Part shown: piece by piece, positions 1 to 8,819 of the stretch | Numbering within the stretch: position 1 is the first letter of the stretch | Layout of the letters: every line of letters begins with the position of its first letter | Source: JAOPZW01 sp963807305 | Lineage (GTDB): Bacteria; Actinomycetota; Thermoleophilia; Solirubrobacterales; Solirubrobacteraceae | Direction of reading: 5' to 3' | Assembly (NCBI GenBank): GCA_963807305.1 | Contig: CAWEBN010000010.1 | Span: 1-64,000 of the forward strand | Length of the DNA: 64,000 nt | Notes under the pieces: model-generated | Told to the model about the DNA's origin: nothing | The model's database searches: none | Seen by the model: the letters and a program-made list of their open reading frames with translations, nothing else | Translations under genes and position numbers: made by a program

Positions 1-724
1 GGTGAAGCCGACGAGTTCGACCTCGGCCCACGCTGAGTGCAGCAAGGGCTGCCCGACCAGCAGGTGGCGCAAGAGGTCGACGGCGGGGGTGAACGGCTGC
101 ACGTCCGAAGCCCAGCCGAGCGACCACGGGGAGCAGCGAAGGTGGGAAGAGAACCCCGCCACCAGCGAGATCGCCGCCGACACGTACGCGGCGCCCGGCA
201 GCCTGCTTGTAGCGGACCACCATGGCCGCGAACAGCAGCGCGATGGCGCCCAGGGCCATGGCGCCGACGAGCGCCACGGGAACCGCCAAAGGCACGGTCG
301 ACCAGCGCGCGTCGAGACCGAACACGACGACGCCCAGTGCCAGCGTCACGAGCATGGTGACGACGGCCAAAGCCAACGGAAAGAGGAACAGCGCCAGGAT
401 GCTCGAGACCGGGCCAAACGGGGAAACCGCCATGCGCTCGAACGTTCCGGCGACGAGCTCCTGACGGACCGCGACGGGGATGTCGAGCGTCGACTGGCAG
501 CACCTGCAGGATGATCACCCCCACTGCCGCGTACGAGAAGTACGTGTCGGGCGACGGGAACGGCCCCACGCGTACCAGGCGGGAGATGTAGTAGAAGACC
601 GCCAGGGTGAAGAGCACGCCGACGTACTGCGTGCCGAACACCGCCAGCGATAGCTGAGGTACACGGTCGCGTCGCGGCGGAAGATCCCGGCAGCGGCCGC
701 CAGGTGCGGCCGCAGAGCGGTCAT
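1..724 (-). pseudogene. ABC-2 type permease, partial and frameshifted
   Basis: This is the membrane subunit of an ABC exporter, cut by the left edge of the window. The start codon at 724 overlaps the stop of the ATPase gene (ATGA). The reading frame must change near 653, 500, 200 and 140 to recover a typical ABC-2 permease. The recovered pieces include AVFGTQYVGVLFTLAVFYY, the motif ELVAGTFERMAVSPFGPVSS, hydrophobic stretches around 250-400, and a C-terminal PFTPAVDLLRHLLVG segment. Either the gene is a decaying pseudogene or the sequence here holds several indel errors. Its partner is the ATPase at 721-1452; together they may export the nearby lasso peptide or a polysaccharide, which is inference. 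Confidence 0.6.
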
Positions 725-1452
725 AGCGGCTCCAATCGTCCGTTGCGCAGCAGGAGGCGGCGGCCGCGATCGAGCCCCATCTCCGCGCCCTCGGGAGCGA
801 CCGCGAGGCACATGCCGCCGCGCCGCACGACATCGTCGACCGCGCCGCGGAGCAGCTCGAGCGCGGACGTATCGAGGGAGGCGGCCGGCTCGTCCAGGAG
901 GACGAGCATCGGCGCATGGAGGAAGGTCAAGGCAAGGCGGACGCGCTGCCGCTGACCCATCGAGAGGCGGTCGACCCGCAGCTCGCCGATCTCTGCGAGG
1001 TCGAAGCGCGTGTAGCAATAGCTCATCGCGGCTGCTCGCGCGCTGGCATCGAGAAGCGCAAGCCGCGCCCACAGGTCGAGGTTGCGCTGCACCGTCACGC
1101 GCGCGTAGAGCCCCCGGTCGCCGGGCGTCAAGAGTCCGATCTGGCGCTGGTAGGAGCGGCGTTCGTCGCCCAGACGGATCCCCGCGAGGCGCACGCTGCC
1201 GCTTTCGGGGGCGACCAGCCCGCCGATGATCCGCAGGAGCGTGGTCTTGCCGGCGCCATTGCGCCCCGTGACCAGGGCGACGTCCCCGCCGTTCAGTTCG
1301 AGGTCCAGATCGTCGAGCGTCGGCTCGGCGCTACCCGGCCAAGTCTTGCGCAGCCCTTCGACCTCGAGCAGCGGATCGGCGACGTCGCCCGACGTCGGTT
1401 GAGCCGGAGCGGGAACCGCCGCTCCAGAGCGGTCGTCCTCGGTCAGCGGCAT
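721..1452 (-). CDS. ABC transporter ATP-binding protein
   Basis: Nucleotide-binding subunit of an ABC exporter, 243 aa. Visible motifs are Walker A GRNGAGKTT near residue 65, signature LSMGQRQR near residue 164, and Walker B MLVLLDEP followed by AASLD. The size and arrangement fit single-domain ATPases of the CcmA/ABC-2 class. The stop overlaps the permease start, so the two form an operon. The start codon lies only 23 bp from the divergent start of the HPr-kinase-like gene, so the promoters must lie inside or very close to the coding regions. A role in lasso-peptide export is plausible from position only. Confidence 0.85.
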   Translation of the reverse strand: MPLTEDDRSGAAVPAPAQPTSGDVADPLLEVEGLRKTWPGSAEPTLDDLDLELNGGDVALVTGRNGAGKTTLLRIIGGLVAPESGSVRLAGIRLGDERRSYQRQIGLLTPGDRGLYARVTVQRNLDLWARLALLDASARAAAMSYCYTRFDLAEIGELRVDRLSMGQRQRVRLALTFLHAPMLVLLDEPAASLDTSALELLRGAVDDVVRRGGMCLAVAPEGAEMGLDRGRRLLLRNGRLEPL

Positions 1453-1475
1453 GCGCGTGGCGGTATCGTCGCAGG

Positions 1476-2456
1476 GTGGGCAGCGGCAACGCCGATGGCT
1501 GGTTCGGTGTGGCGTTCGGGCTTGTCCTCGCCGGCGACATTCCGCTGGCGAGCGTCGCGCCGGTGCGACCCGCGCGTCGCGTTGACACGTGGCTGGAGCG
1601 CGCGTCCCGAGCCGCCGTCGACCGCCGCTGGCGATCGGCGCGCCCTCACACCCTGCTGGAACGCCGGCTCGTCGACGGAAGCGTCGGGCTTTCCGTCGAG
1701 CGCGACGAGGAGATCGGGTTTCGCATCTGGGCGCCTCGCCACGGTTGCTACCTCGTCACGCCGGACGGCCGGCGCGTCATCGCCGCGCCACCGTCAGGAC
1801 CTGCCTGGCAGTGGGAACGGCTCGTGCTCGCCCAGGTGCTGCCGCTGGCCGCGGTTCTGCGCGGCACGCACGTGCTGCACGCCAGCGCGGTGGCGCTTGC
1901 GGGCCGTGCCGTCGCCTTCATGGGGCACTCGGGCGTCGGCAAGACCACGCTAGCCGGACGGATCGTGGCCCAGGGGGCGCTGCTTGTGACCGACGACGTC
2001 CTCGCCGTCGACGACTCCCAAGCGGCGGTGCGGGCCCACCGTGGCGGCGCGGTGGCGCGCATCGACCCCCGTGAGCTGCGAGCGATGACGCCCGACGAGC
2101 GGCGGGTCCTAGGCGCGGTGCACGGACGCGGTGAGAAGTGGCATGTGACGCCCGCCCTCGCGCCCGCGCGGCTTCCTCTCGGCCTGACCTATCACCTGGT
2201 CCGCCCCACGACGGCCGAGGGCGCCAAGATCGTCGCAGTCCACCCGTACGATCCGGCGCTGCTGCTCGGCAACACCTTCCTGCCCTACCTCACCGACCCC
2301 GGACGCCTGCGACGCCAGCTCGAAGTGTGCGCGGCCATTGCGGACACCACGCCGCTCTACGAAGTGCGCGTGGGACCGCGTGCTGCTTCGGCTGACGTCG
2401 CAGAAGCGGTTCTGCGTCACGCTCGTTCCGCGCTGCGCGCGCGCCGGGAGTCATGA
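1476..2456 (+). CDS. HPr kinase/phosphorylase-like protein of a lasso-peptide locus
   Basis: A 326-aa protein with a P-loop GHSGVGKTT near residue 150, preceded by HVLHASAVAL and followed by a TDDVLAVD segment. This is the pattern of HprK-like serine kinase domains found in RiPP clusters. The N-terminal part (AFGLVLAGDIPL) matches the usual lead-in of this family. In characterised lasso clusters of the paeninodin type, such kinases phosphorylate the C-terminal serine of the precursor; the precursor here ends in serine. The GTG start at 1476 was chosen because it begins the conserved N-terminal region. The gene overlaps the next by 4 bp (ATGA). It is intact although its neighbours are frameshifted. 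Substrate assignment is inference from context. Confidence 0.75.
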   Translation: MGSGNADGWFGVAFGLVLAGDIPLASVAPVRPARRVDTWLERASRAAVDRRWRSARPHTLLERRLVDGSVGLSVERDEEIGFRIWAPRHGCYLVTPDGRRVIAAPPSGPAWQWERLVLAQVLPLAAVLRGTHVLHASAVALAGRAVAFMGHSGVGKTTLAGRIVAQGALLVTDDVLAVDDSQAAVRAHRGGAVARIDPRELRAMTPDERRVLGAVHGRGEKWHVTPALAPARLPLGLTYHLVRPTTAEGAKIVAVHPYDPALLLGNTFLPYLTDPGRLRRQLEVCAAIADTTPLYEVRVGPRAASADVAEAVLRHARSALRARRES

Positions 2457-4329
2457 GCGGGTTGCTCGACGGCGAGTTCGCGGGGGCGCACGATCCTCGC
2501 GGCCGCCCCGACGGCGACGCGGTGCGGCGCGCACTCCCTCGAGCCGCCGTCGTGGAGACCGGCCCGTTGTCGCTTGGCGTGCTCGGCGCCGAGCTGGGCG
2601 GGAGACGCCTGCGCCGCCGTGGCAGGACGCGTGCAGTACGAGGGCGCGCTGCGCGAGGAGCTGCAGCTCCGTCCCGACGAGCCCATCGAGAAGGCGCTCG
2701 CCGCGGGTTACGCGCGCTGGGGCATCAGGCTCCTGGACCGCCTGCGCGGCCCGTTCGCCCTCGTCGTCTGGAGTCGGGACGATCGGCGCGGCCTGCTCGC
2801 ACAGGACCAACTGGGCGGTCGCTCGCTGTTCACCTTCGTAGACGGGCAGCGGCTCCTCTTCGCGACCGAGGTCACCGTACTGCTCGCGATGCTGCGCCGC
2901 CGCCCGGATCCCGACGAGATCGCCGTCGTGCACCACCTCATCGACCACACCGTCCCCGACGGGCGCACGCTCTTCCGCGGCATCCGCAGGGTCGGAGGGG
3001 GATGCCATCTCGAGCTCTCCGACTCAGGTCACGTCCAGCGGCGGCACTGGGCGCCGCGATACCAGCCGCCGCTGCGAGACCCGCGAGGCCGACCTTGCTG
3101 CGCGGTGGCGCCAGGAGCTAACGAGCGCGGTCGGCGACGCGGTAGCCGCCGATCGAACCGGAGCCCTGTTGCTGAGCGGCGGACTCGACTCGTCAGCAGT
3201 GGCAGGGCTGGCGGCACCACGCGCGCCCGGCCTGAGCGCGATCACGGCCGCCTTTCCCGCCGAGCCCGAGCTCGACGAGACCTCATGGGCTCGCCTCGTC
3301 GCCGAGCTACACCGGCATGCCGCTGACAACGGTGCCGATCGAGCGCCGTGACCCGTTGCGGGCGGCCGAGGACTACCTTCGCGCATGGCAGCTTCCCTTG
3401 CCGGTGCCCGGCCTCATCATCGAGGAGCCGCTCATCGCCGACAGCGCACCGACTCGGGGCCGACGTGGTCTTCGATGGCCAGGGCGGCGACGAGCTCTTC
3501 GGCGCCACGCCGTATCTCGTCGCAGACCGACTGCTACGCCTGCGACCGCTCTCGGCATGGCGACTCGCCCGACGGCATCCTTGGCTTGGCAGCAAACCGC
3601 CGCTGCGACACGTCTGGCAGGTCTTCGTGGACGGCGGCGTCCGCGGCGCTCTGCCGTCCGGCCTGCATGCGCACGTCCGCCGTCGGCGTGACCCGAGGCC
3701 GATACGCGCCCGACTGGCTGCGCCCCGGCCACGCGCGGCAGTACCGCGACACGCACGATCCCTGGCGGTGGAAGCGGCTCGACGGGCCGCGCTGGTGGGC
3801 GTCCTTGGCCGACACGCTGACACGCGGGCGCGAGACGGCCGACATCGCCGACTACCTGCGCCGCCGCGGGCGCATGGGCGGCTTGGAAGCCCGGTCGCCC
3901 CTGCTCGACCTGCGGCTCGTCGAGCTCGCCCTGCGCATCCCACCCGAGACGAGCTTCGATCCGGTCACATCGCGACCGCTCGTGCGGGAGGCGCTGCGGG
4001 GTGCGCTGCCTCCGGAGGTGCTTGCGCGCAAGGACAAGCGGGACTTCGCGGCCATGCAGCATGAGACGCTCCAGAGGACCGAGAACCTGGAGTGGGCTCG
4101 ACGTCTTCTCGACGAGCGCCGCGCGGCGGTGGGCGCCTACGTGGACCTTCGAAGACTGCGTCGCGATCACCTCGATCGGCCGCCCGCGGTCGGGGAGCGC
4201 GGTTGGCGGGCGTGGGCGGTGAACGTGTGGAACGTCGCTACGGCAGAGCTGTGGCTTCAGAGCATGCAAGCTGACGTGCACGACCCCTTGCCATCGGCGG
4301 CGGACGGGCCTAAGGTGTCGCGGTCATGA
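2453..4329 (+). pseudogene. Lasso cyclase (asparagine-synthetase-like, C protein), frameshifted
   Basis: The ATP-dependent macrolactam synthetase of a lasso locus, homologous to asparagine synthetase B. The recovered pieces in order are: a glutaminase-like N-terminal domain (GPFALVVWSRDD; no N-terminal catalytic Cys is visible), the pyrophosphatase loop LLSGGLDSSA around 3170-3195, FDGQGGDELFGATPYLVADR around 3472-3525, and GRMGGLEARSPLLDLRLVEL around 3870-3930. About five frame changes (near 2600, 3065, 3312, 3455 and 3690) are needed to join them. The spread of intact motifs suggests sequence error or very recent inactivation. The stop overlaps the precursor start (ATGA), which supports coupling with the peptide. 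An ordinary asparagine synthetase is less likely because of the kinase and precursor on either side. Confidence 0.7.
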
Positions 4330-4520
4330 CTCCGAGCGGGAGTGTTTCCGCTATGCCACAGGCGAGTTCTGCTCAGCGCAGACCGTACGCTCCACCGGCG
4401 ATTCGCGACTACGGCGATTTGATCGAGTTGACCGCGAACGTCGGCGGCACATTCAGCGATGTCCCGCAGGGCAGCCCGACCGGGACGGGTTGCGGCGGCG
4501 GTCCCAGCTGCTTCTCCTGA
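4326..4520 (+). CDS. Lasso peptide precursor
   Basis: A 64-aa peptide. The leader carries the YxxP recognition motif (Y21-A-P-P24), then a Gly-Asp pair (G30 D31), and ends in LTA with the conserved Thr36 at position -2. The predicted core is residues 38-64 and starts with Asn38. Asp45 would be core position 8, the right place for an isopeptide acceptor in an eight-residue ring. The core is rich in Gly/Ser/Thr/Pro, holds Cys56 and Cys62, and ends in Ser64, the residue phosphorylated in kinase-bearing lasso systems. An alternative start is Met10. The gene overlaps the cyclase stop. The cleavage site and an Asn at core position 1 are inference; Gly is the more common first residue. Confidence 0.7.
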   Translation: MTPSGSVSAMPQASSAQRRPYAPPAIRDYGDLIELTANVGGTFSDVPQGSPTGTGCGGGPSCFS

Positions 4521-4567
4521 ACGCAGCGTAGGTTCTGCTGCGGCCTGCGGCTCTCACCACGCGGGTC

Positions 4568-5677
4568 ATGCTGGACGGTTTCAGTTTGGCCAGCGGCGCG
4601 GTTGTGCCGGATCGCCGTCGGGTGCGGCCCGACGCTCTCGAACAGGCGATCGCCTGGCTTGGCCGGACCCACGACGCGACAGGCCGCCAGGGATCGTCCA
4701 AAGGGTTCTCGCTCCTCCAGGGTTGGCTGCCGGCCTATCCGGAGACGACCGGCTACGTCATCGGGACGCTGCTCGCCTACGCCGGGCGACATGGCGGGCG
4801 GCCGGATCTAGTACAGCGTGCCCGCGAGATGGGCGACTGGGAGCAGCAGATCCAGGGCGCCGACGGGGGGATCATGGAGGGCGCCATCGGCAACCTTCCG
4901 CGGCGGTCCATCGTGTTCAACACCGGCATGGTGCTCCACGGCTGGCTCGATCTGCTCGAGGCAGGAATCGACGGATACCAAGGCGCTGCCGCCAGGGCGG
5001 CACGATTTCTGACCGGCCACCTCCGTGCGGACGGGACGTGGGACCCTCGGGTCGAGTACGCCGGTCTGCCGCACACCTACAACTCGCGCGTGGCATGGGC
5101 GATGCTGCGCTGGTCGCGCCATGCGGACGACCAGGACGCCGAGGCCGCCGCTCGACGCCACCTCGACTGGGTCGTGGCGCGGCAGCGCCCTAACGGCTGG
5201 TTCGAGGACTGCGTCTTCCGCCCCGGCATGACGCCGAGCACACACGGGTTGGCCTACACGCTCCGGGGGCTGCTCGAGAGTCACCTCCTTCTCGGCGAAC
5301 CGGCATGGCTGAGGGCGGTGGAAGGTGCATCCGAGGTCCTGATCCGGAAGCTGGAGATCCTTCCTCGGCTCGCCGCCAACTACGACGACGACTGGCTCCC
5401 CGCCGCCCGCCATGCGTGCCTCACGGGCACTGTCCAGCTGGGCGGTGTGTGGTTGCGGCTGTACGACGCGACCGGCGACCCACGCTGGCTGAACGCCGGC
5501 CTCAAGGCGATAGAGGAAGCCGCCAGCCATCAAGAGGGCGGCCACTGGGAGTCGATCCACGGTGCCCTGCCGGGTTCCTTTCCTGTCTGGGGCCGATATG
5601 CGCCGCTGCAGTACCCGAACTGGGCGACCAAGTTCCTCGCCGACGCGCTGATGCTCTACGAGGAGCAGCTCGCGTGA
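4568..5677 (+). CDS. Alpha/alpha-toroid protein of a glycan locus
   Basis: A 369-aa soluble protein with no signal peptide. It has repeated helical hairpins, with motifs such as ETTGYVIGTLL, FNTGMVLHGW, YNSRVAWAMLRW and NGWFEDCVF. This pattern fits an (alpha/alpha)6-barrel fold like those of C5-epimerase/prenyltransferase-like proteins found in capsule and exopolysaccharide clusters. Catalytic residues cannot be assigned. It begins 48 bp after the lasso precursor and its stop overlaps the GTG of the formyltransferase (GTGA), so those two are co-translated. A second protein of similar type lies convergently at 6399-7583. The exact reaction is unknown. Confidence 0.6.
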   Translation: MLDGFSLASGAVVPDRRRVRPDALEQAIAWLGRTHDATGRQGSSKGFSLLQGWLPAYPETTGYVIGTLLAYAGRHGGRPDLVQRAREMGDWEQQIQGADGGIMEGAIGNLPRRSIVFNTGMVLHGWLDLLEAGIDGYQGAAARAARFLTGHLRADGTWDPRVEYAGLPHTYNSRVAWAMLRWSRHADDQDAEAAARRHLDWVVARQRPNGWFEDCVFRPGMTPSTHGLAYTLRGLLESHLLLGEPAWLRAVEGASEVLIRKLEILPRLAANYDDDWLPAARHACLTGTVQLGGVWLRLYDATGDPRWLNAGLKAIEEAASHQEGGHWESIHGALPGSFPVWGRYAPLQYPNWATKFLADALMLYEEQLA

Positions 5678-6501
5678 GAGCCGTCCTCGTCTCGCGCTAT
5701 CCGCGGGTCGACACCCCTGAGTGGAAGCGTCGCGTTGCCGGCGGACTCCTTGATGCCGGAGTCGACCTGGCCATCCTCTACAGCAGGGCCACGCTCATCG
5801 ACCAAGCGCGCGCCGGGCTCCGCGAGGAAGGGGTGGGGGTGGTCCACCGCTATCTGACACTGCGCGGGAGCGGAAGGGCGGGCGAGCCGCCCGCCCAGAC
5901 GCTCGATGCCTGGGCGCGCGAGCGGGGCATCCCGGTCGAAGGGGTGAGCCGACTCGGTGACCTCGCACCGTTGCGTCGCCTCGCCCCTGACCTTCTCATC
6001 CTCATGGGTGCTGACATCGTGCCCGCCGCCGTGCTTGCCGTACCGCGGCTGGGCACCATCAACGCCCACTACGGTCTGTTGCCCGCCTACCGCGGCATGA
6101 ATGTCACGGAGTGGAGCGTCTTTCGCGGCGACCCAGTCGGCGTGACCGTTCACCTCGTGGACGAGGGGGTGGATACCGGCGACATCCTGCTGCAGGAGGA
6201 GATCTCGGTCGAGGACGGCGAGACATTTGCGACATTGCGGCGCAAGCACCGGGACGTCGCGGCCCGCCTCGTCGTGCAGGCCGCGCTCCAGCTTCGGGAC
6301 GGCTCCGCGCGCCCCGTACCTCAGGCTTCGGATGAGGGGCGTCAGTACTACCGCATGCATCCAGCGCTGCTGCGCGTGGCGGAGGCCCGGTTGCGCGATC
6401 AGGCGTCCGGCGCAGGCGGCGCGAGGTCTTCCTCGCCGCGGAGCGCGGCCGCCGCGTCGACGAGCCCGAGCGCCACGTGGGCGTCGCACCAGCGCAGGTA
6501 G
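5674..6501 (+). CDS. Formyltransferase-family protein (sugar N-formyltransferase-like)
   Basis: A 275-aa protein of the GART/methionyl-tRNA formyltransferase fold. The core signature is GTINAHYGLLPAYRGMNVTE (about residues 127-146), with the Asn-His pair of the catalytic centre, followed by VHLVDEGVDTGDIL containing the catalytic Asp. The protein is shorter than Fmt, and it sits in a surface-glycan locus, so N-formylation of an amino sugar is the likely role. This is inference. The GTG start overlaps the preceding stop. Its last 103 bp overlap the convergent toroid gene, and the C-terminal tail after about residue 240 is low-complexity and may not be real. Confidence 0.7.
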   Translation: MRAVLVSRYPRVDTPEWKRRVAGGLLDAGVDLAILYSRATLIDQARAGLREEGVGVVHRYLTLRGSGRAGEPPAQTLDAWARERGIPVEGVSRLGDLAPLRRLAPDLLILMGADIVPAAVLAVPRLGTINAHYGLLPAYRGMNVTEWSVFRGDPVGVTVHLVDEGVDTGDILLQEEISVEDGETFATLRRKHRDVAARLVVQAALQLRDGSARPVPQASDEGRQYYRMHPALLRVAEARLRDQASGAGGARSSSPRSAAAASTSPSATWASHQRR

Positions 6502-7583
6502 CGCACGGTCGTCGGGCCCGAGCGGTAGCGGCGGTGGACCGCACGTCCGTTGCGCAGCCCGGCATCGAGCACTCGCATGGCGACGCGCTCGAGCAGCTCC
6601 CGCTCGACAAGCTCCCGGCGCAGGAGCAGCGCCAGAGCACTCATGCCGGTTCCCGCAGAGTGGGCGTCCTCGGGAAACCGCTTGTGCGCCCAGAGGCTAG
6701 CGCTCGCCTGACACGGCGTCGAAGAAGCGTCCGGTAGTGAGCAGCGCCGCGCGCGACCGCCTCGCCGATCCGGGGATCCACGCTCCGCAGCCGGTCGAGG
6801 CAGATGAGGACGTAGCCGGAGTGGAACGAGTCGGTCCAGCCGAGGTTGCTCGCCTCGCCGTAGGGCCATGACCCGTCGGGGCGTTGGGCGTCGAGCGTCC
6901 GGTCGATCGCTCGCTGGACGTGTCCGGCGGCCCCGGCCGTACCGGCGACGTGCACCAGCCAGGCGCCGAGCAGGTTCGCATTGTGGATGTTCACCGGACG
7001 CCCGGGGTGGTAGCGCGAAGTATCCATCCGGCTCGACCCACAGTTCCTCGAGCAGCCCAGCGGGCGGCCTCCGTCGCGCGGGCCGCGAGATCGGACCGCC
7101 CCGTCAGTGCGCCAGCCTCGAGGAGACCGCTGGCCCCGAAGGCGGTCACGACCACGTTGGGACTCCCAGCTGGATAGAAGCTCCAGCGGGTCTGCATGTC
7201 CCAGTGGTAGCCCCATGCGCGCGAGCCGGCCATGCGATCCGCGTGCAAGAGGTCGACGGCCCTCAGGCCCAGCTCCATTGGCGCGGCGGCGCCGCGTGAG
7301 CCGATACGACCGCGCGCCGACCGACCCGAAGATCCCCAGCGCCTTTGGGATCAGCGGGTGGCGTCGGCGATAGAGCCGACGGACATCGATCGGCGATCGG
7401 GCATGCAGCTGCATGAGCGGCTTGCCGGCGACGACGCCCGCCGACCAACACGCCGGGCCATTGCCACCACAGGCCGTCGAAGGGATCGGGCCCGCGGAAG
7501 TCGTGCCGCGCTGCCGACTCTGTGAGAGCGAGCGCAGCGTCGAGGCACCGGCTCGCGAGGGCGTCACGCGACACGAGTGTCAT
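6399..7583 (-). pseudogene. Second alpha/alpha-toroid protein, frameshifted
   Basis: Pieces in different frames join into one protein of about 390 aa. The first runs MTLVSRDALASRCLDAALAL to PFDGLWWQWPGVLVGG, followed by LHARSPIDVRRLYRRRHPLI. Next come GYHWDMQTRWSFYP and NVVVTAFGASGLLEAG, then VNIHNANLLGAWLVHV, WTDSFHSGYVLICLDRL and, at the C-terminus, TTVRYLRWCDAHVALGL. The HNANLLGA and DSFHSGYVL motifs are typical of toroid proteins encoded in capsule/EPS loci. At least four frame changes are needed, near 7440, 7280, 7040 and 6740. The gene is convergent with the formyltransferase and divergent from wecB. It is either a true pseudogene or a product of poor local sequence. Confidence 0.55.
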
Positions 7584-7706
7584 CGCCGCCGCTCGAGGTC
7601 TTCTCCAGTCTTACCGATGCGCCATTTTCTTGATGTATGCGGGACTTATGCATTTTCACACCCACTCCTACACGGGCGTTGCTTGAAGTGCTTGGTTACG
7701 CCGTAG
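7584..7706 (+). promoter_or_regulatory. AT-richer divergent intergenic region upstream of wecB
   Basis: This 123-bp gap separates the divergent toroid gene and wecB and is clearly richer in A and T than the flanking genes. It probably holds the wecB promoter. I could not place a convincing -35/-10 pair. Confidence 0.3.
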
Positions 7707-8819
7707 ATGGCCCCCACCGTCGTCCACGTGGTCGGTGCGCGCCCGAACTTCGTCAAGATGGCCCCGGTCATCTCGGCGCTGCAGAAGCGGGCGGACATGG
7801 TCCAGCGCGTCGTTCACACCGGACAGCATTACGACGCCCGGATGTCGGCCGAGTTGCTGGCGGACCTCGAGTTCCCCGAGCCCGACGTCTTCCTCGGCGT
7901 GGGATCCGGATCCCACGGCGCGCAGACGGCGCGCGCTCTCGAGGCCGTCGAGCGCGTCCTGCTCGAGGATCCACCGGAACTGGTGTGCGTTGGCGGCGAC
8001 GTCAACTCGACGCTTGCCGTGGCGTTGGCGGCAGCCAAGCTCGGGATCCCGGTTGCGCACGTCGAGTCCGGCCTGCGCTCCCGGGACTGGACGATGCCCG
8101 AGGAGATCAACCGGGTCCTCACCGATCGGCTCTCCGACCTCCTCTTCATCCACAGCCCCGAAGCCGCGACGAACCTCGTCGCCGAAGGCATCGATGAACG
8201 CCGGATCCACTTCGTCGGCAACACCATGATCGATTCCCTGCGCCGCTTCGAGCCGAGCGCCGAGGACCGCCGGCCGTGGGAGGCGCTTTCGGTCCGCCGC
8301 GGCGAGTACGTGCTCGTGACCCTGCATCGCCCATCCAACGTCGACGAGAGCAACCAGTTGCGACGCGTCGTGGCAGCGCTCGCCGCTCTGGCCGCCGACG
8401 CTCCCGTTCTCTTCCCTGTCCACCCGCGCACCGCGGAACGTCTGCGGACCGAACGGCTGCTGTTCGGCCTCGAGAGCGCCGGCGTCCGCGCCATGGAGCC
8501 GATCGGCTATCTCGACTTCCTCGGCTTGGAGATCGGCGCGGGCGCAATCGTCACCGACTCCGGCGGGGTCCAAGAGGAGGCGTCCGCCCTCGGCGTGCCG
8601 TGCTTCACCCTGCGCCCCAACACCGAGCGTCCGATCACGATCACACAGGGCACCAACACGCTGCTCGGAGAGGACCCCGCGCCGATCGCCGACATCCGGC
8701 CGGCAGAGCTCGAGCGCCGTCCTATCCACGTCGAAGGCTGGGACGGGCACGCGGGGGAGCGCGCCGCTGGTGTCATCGTGTCCCACCTCGGCGCGCGTCC
8801 CGCGAAGGCGGTTGCATGA
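7707..8819 (+). CDS. wecB: UDP-N-acetylglucosamine 2-epimerase (non-hydrolysing)
   Basis: A 370-aa enzyme that converts UDP-GlcNAc to UDP-ManNAc for cell-surface polysaccharide synthesis. The N-terminal GARPNFVKMAPV, the GQHYDARMS segment, HVESGLRSRDWTMPEEINR, the VTLHRPSNVDE loop and TDSGGVQEEASALGVPC are the expected family motifs, and the length matches. The stop overlaps the start of the WecG/TagA gene (ATGA), so the two act in sequence. The assignment is secure; the particular glycan is not known. Confidence 0.93.
   Translation: MAPTVVHVVGARPNFVKMAPVISALQKRADMVQRVVHTGQHYDARMSAELLADLEFPEPDVFLGVGSGSHGAQTARALEAVERVLLEDPPELVCVGGDVNSTLAVALAAAKLGIPVAHVESGLRSRDWTMPEEINRVLTDRLSDLLFIHSPEAATNLVAEGIDERRIHFVGNTMIDSLRRFEPSAEDRRPWEALSVRRGEYVLVTLHRPSNVDESNQLRRVVAALAALAADAPVLFPVHPRTAERLRTERLLFGLESAGVRAMEPIGYLDFLGLEIGAGAIVTDSGGVQEEASALGVPCFTLRPNTERPITITQGTNTLLGEDPAPIADIRPAELERRPIHVEGWDGHAGERAAGVIVSHLGARPAKAVA

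Noticed and set aside
1..4329. Ordinary asparagine synthetase locus
   Set aside because: The HprK-like neighbour, the overlapping small peptide with YxxP and Thr(-2) features, and the missing N-terminal Cys favour a lasso cyclase.
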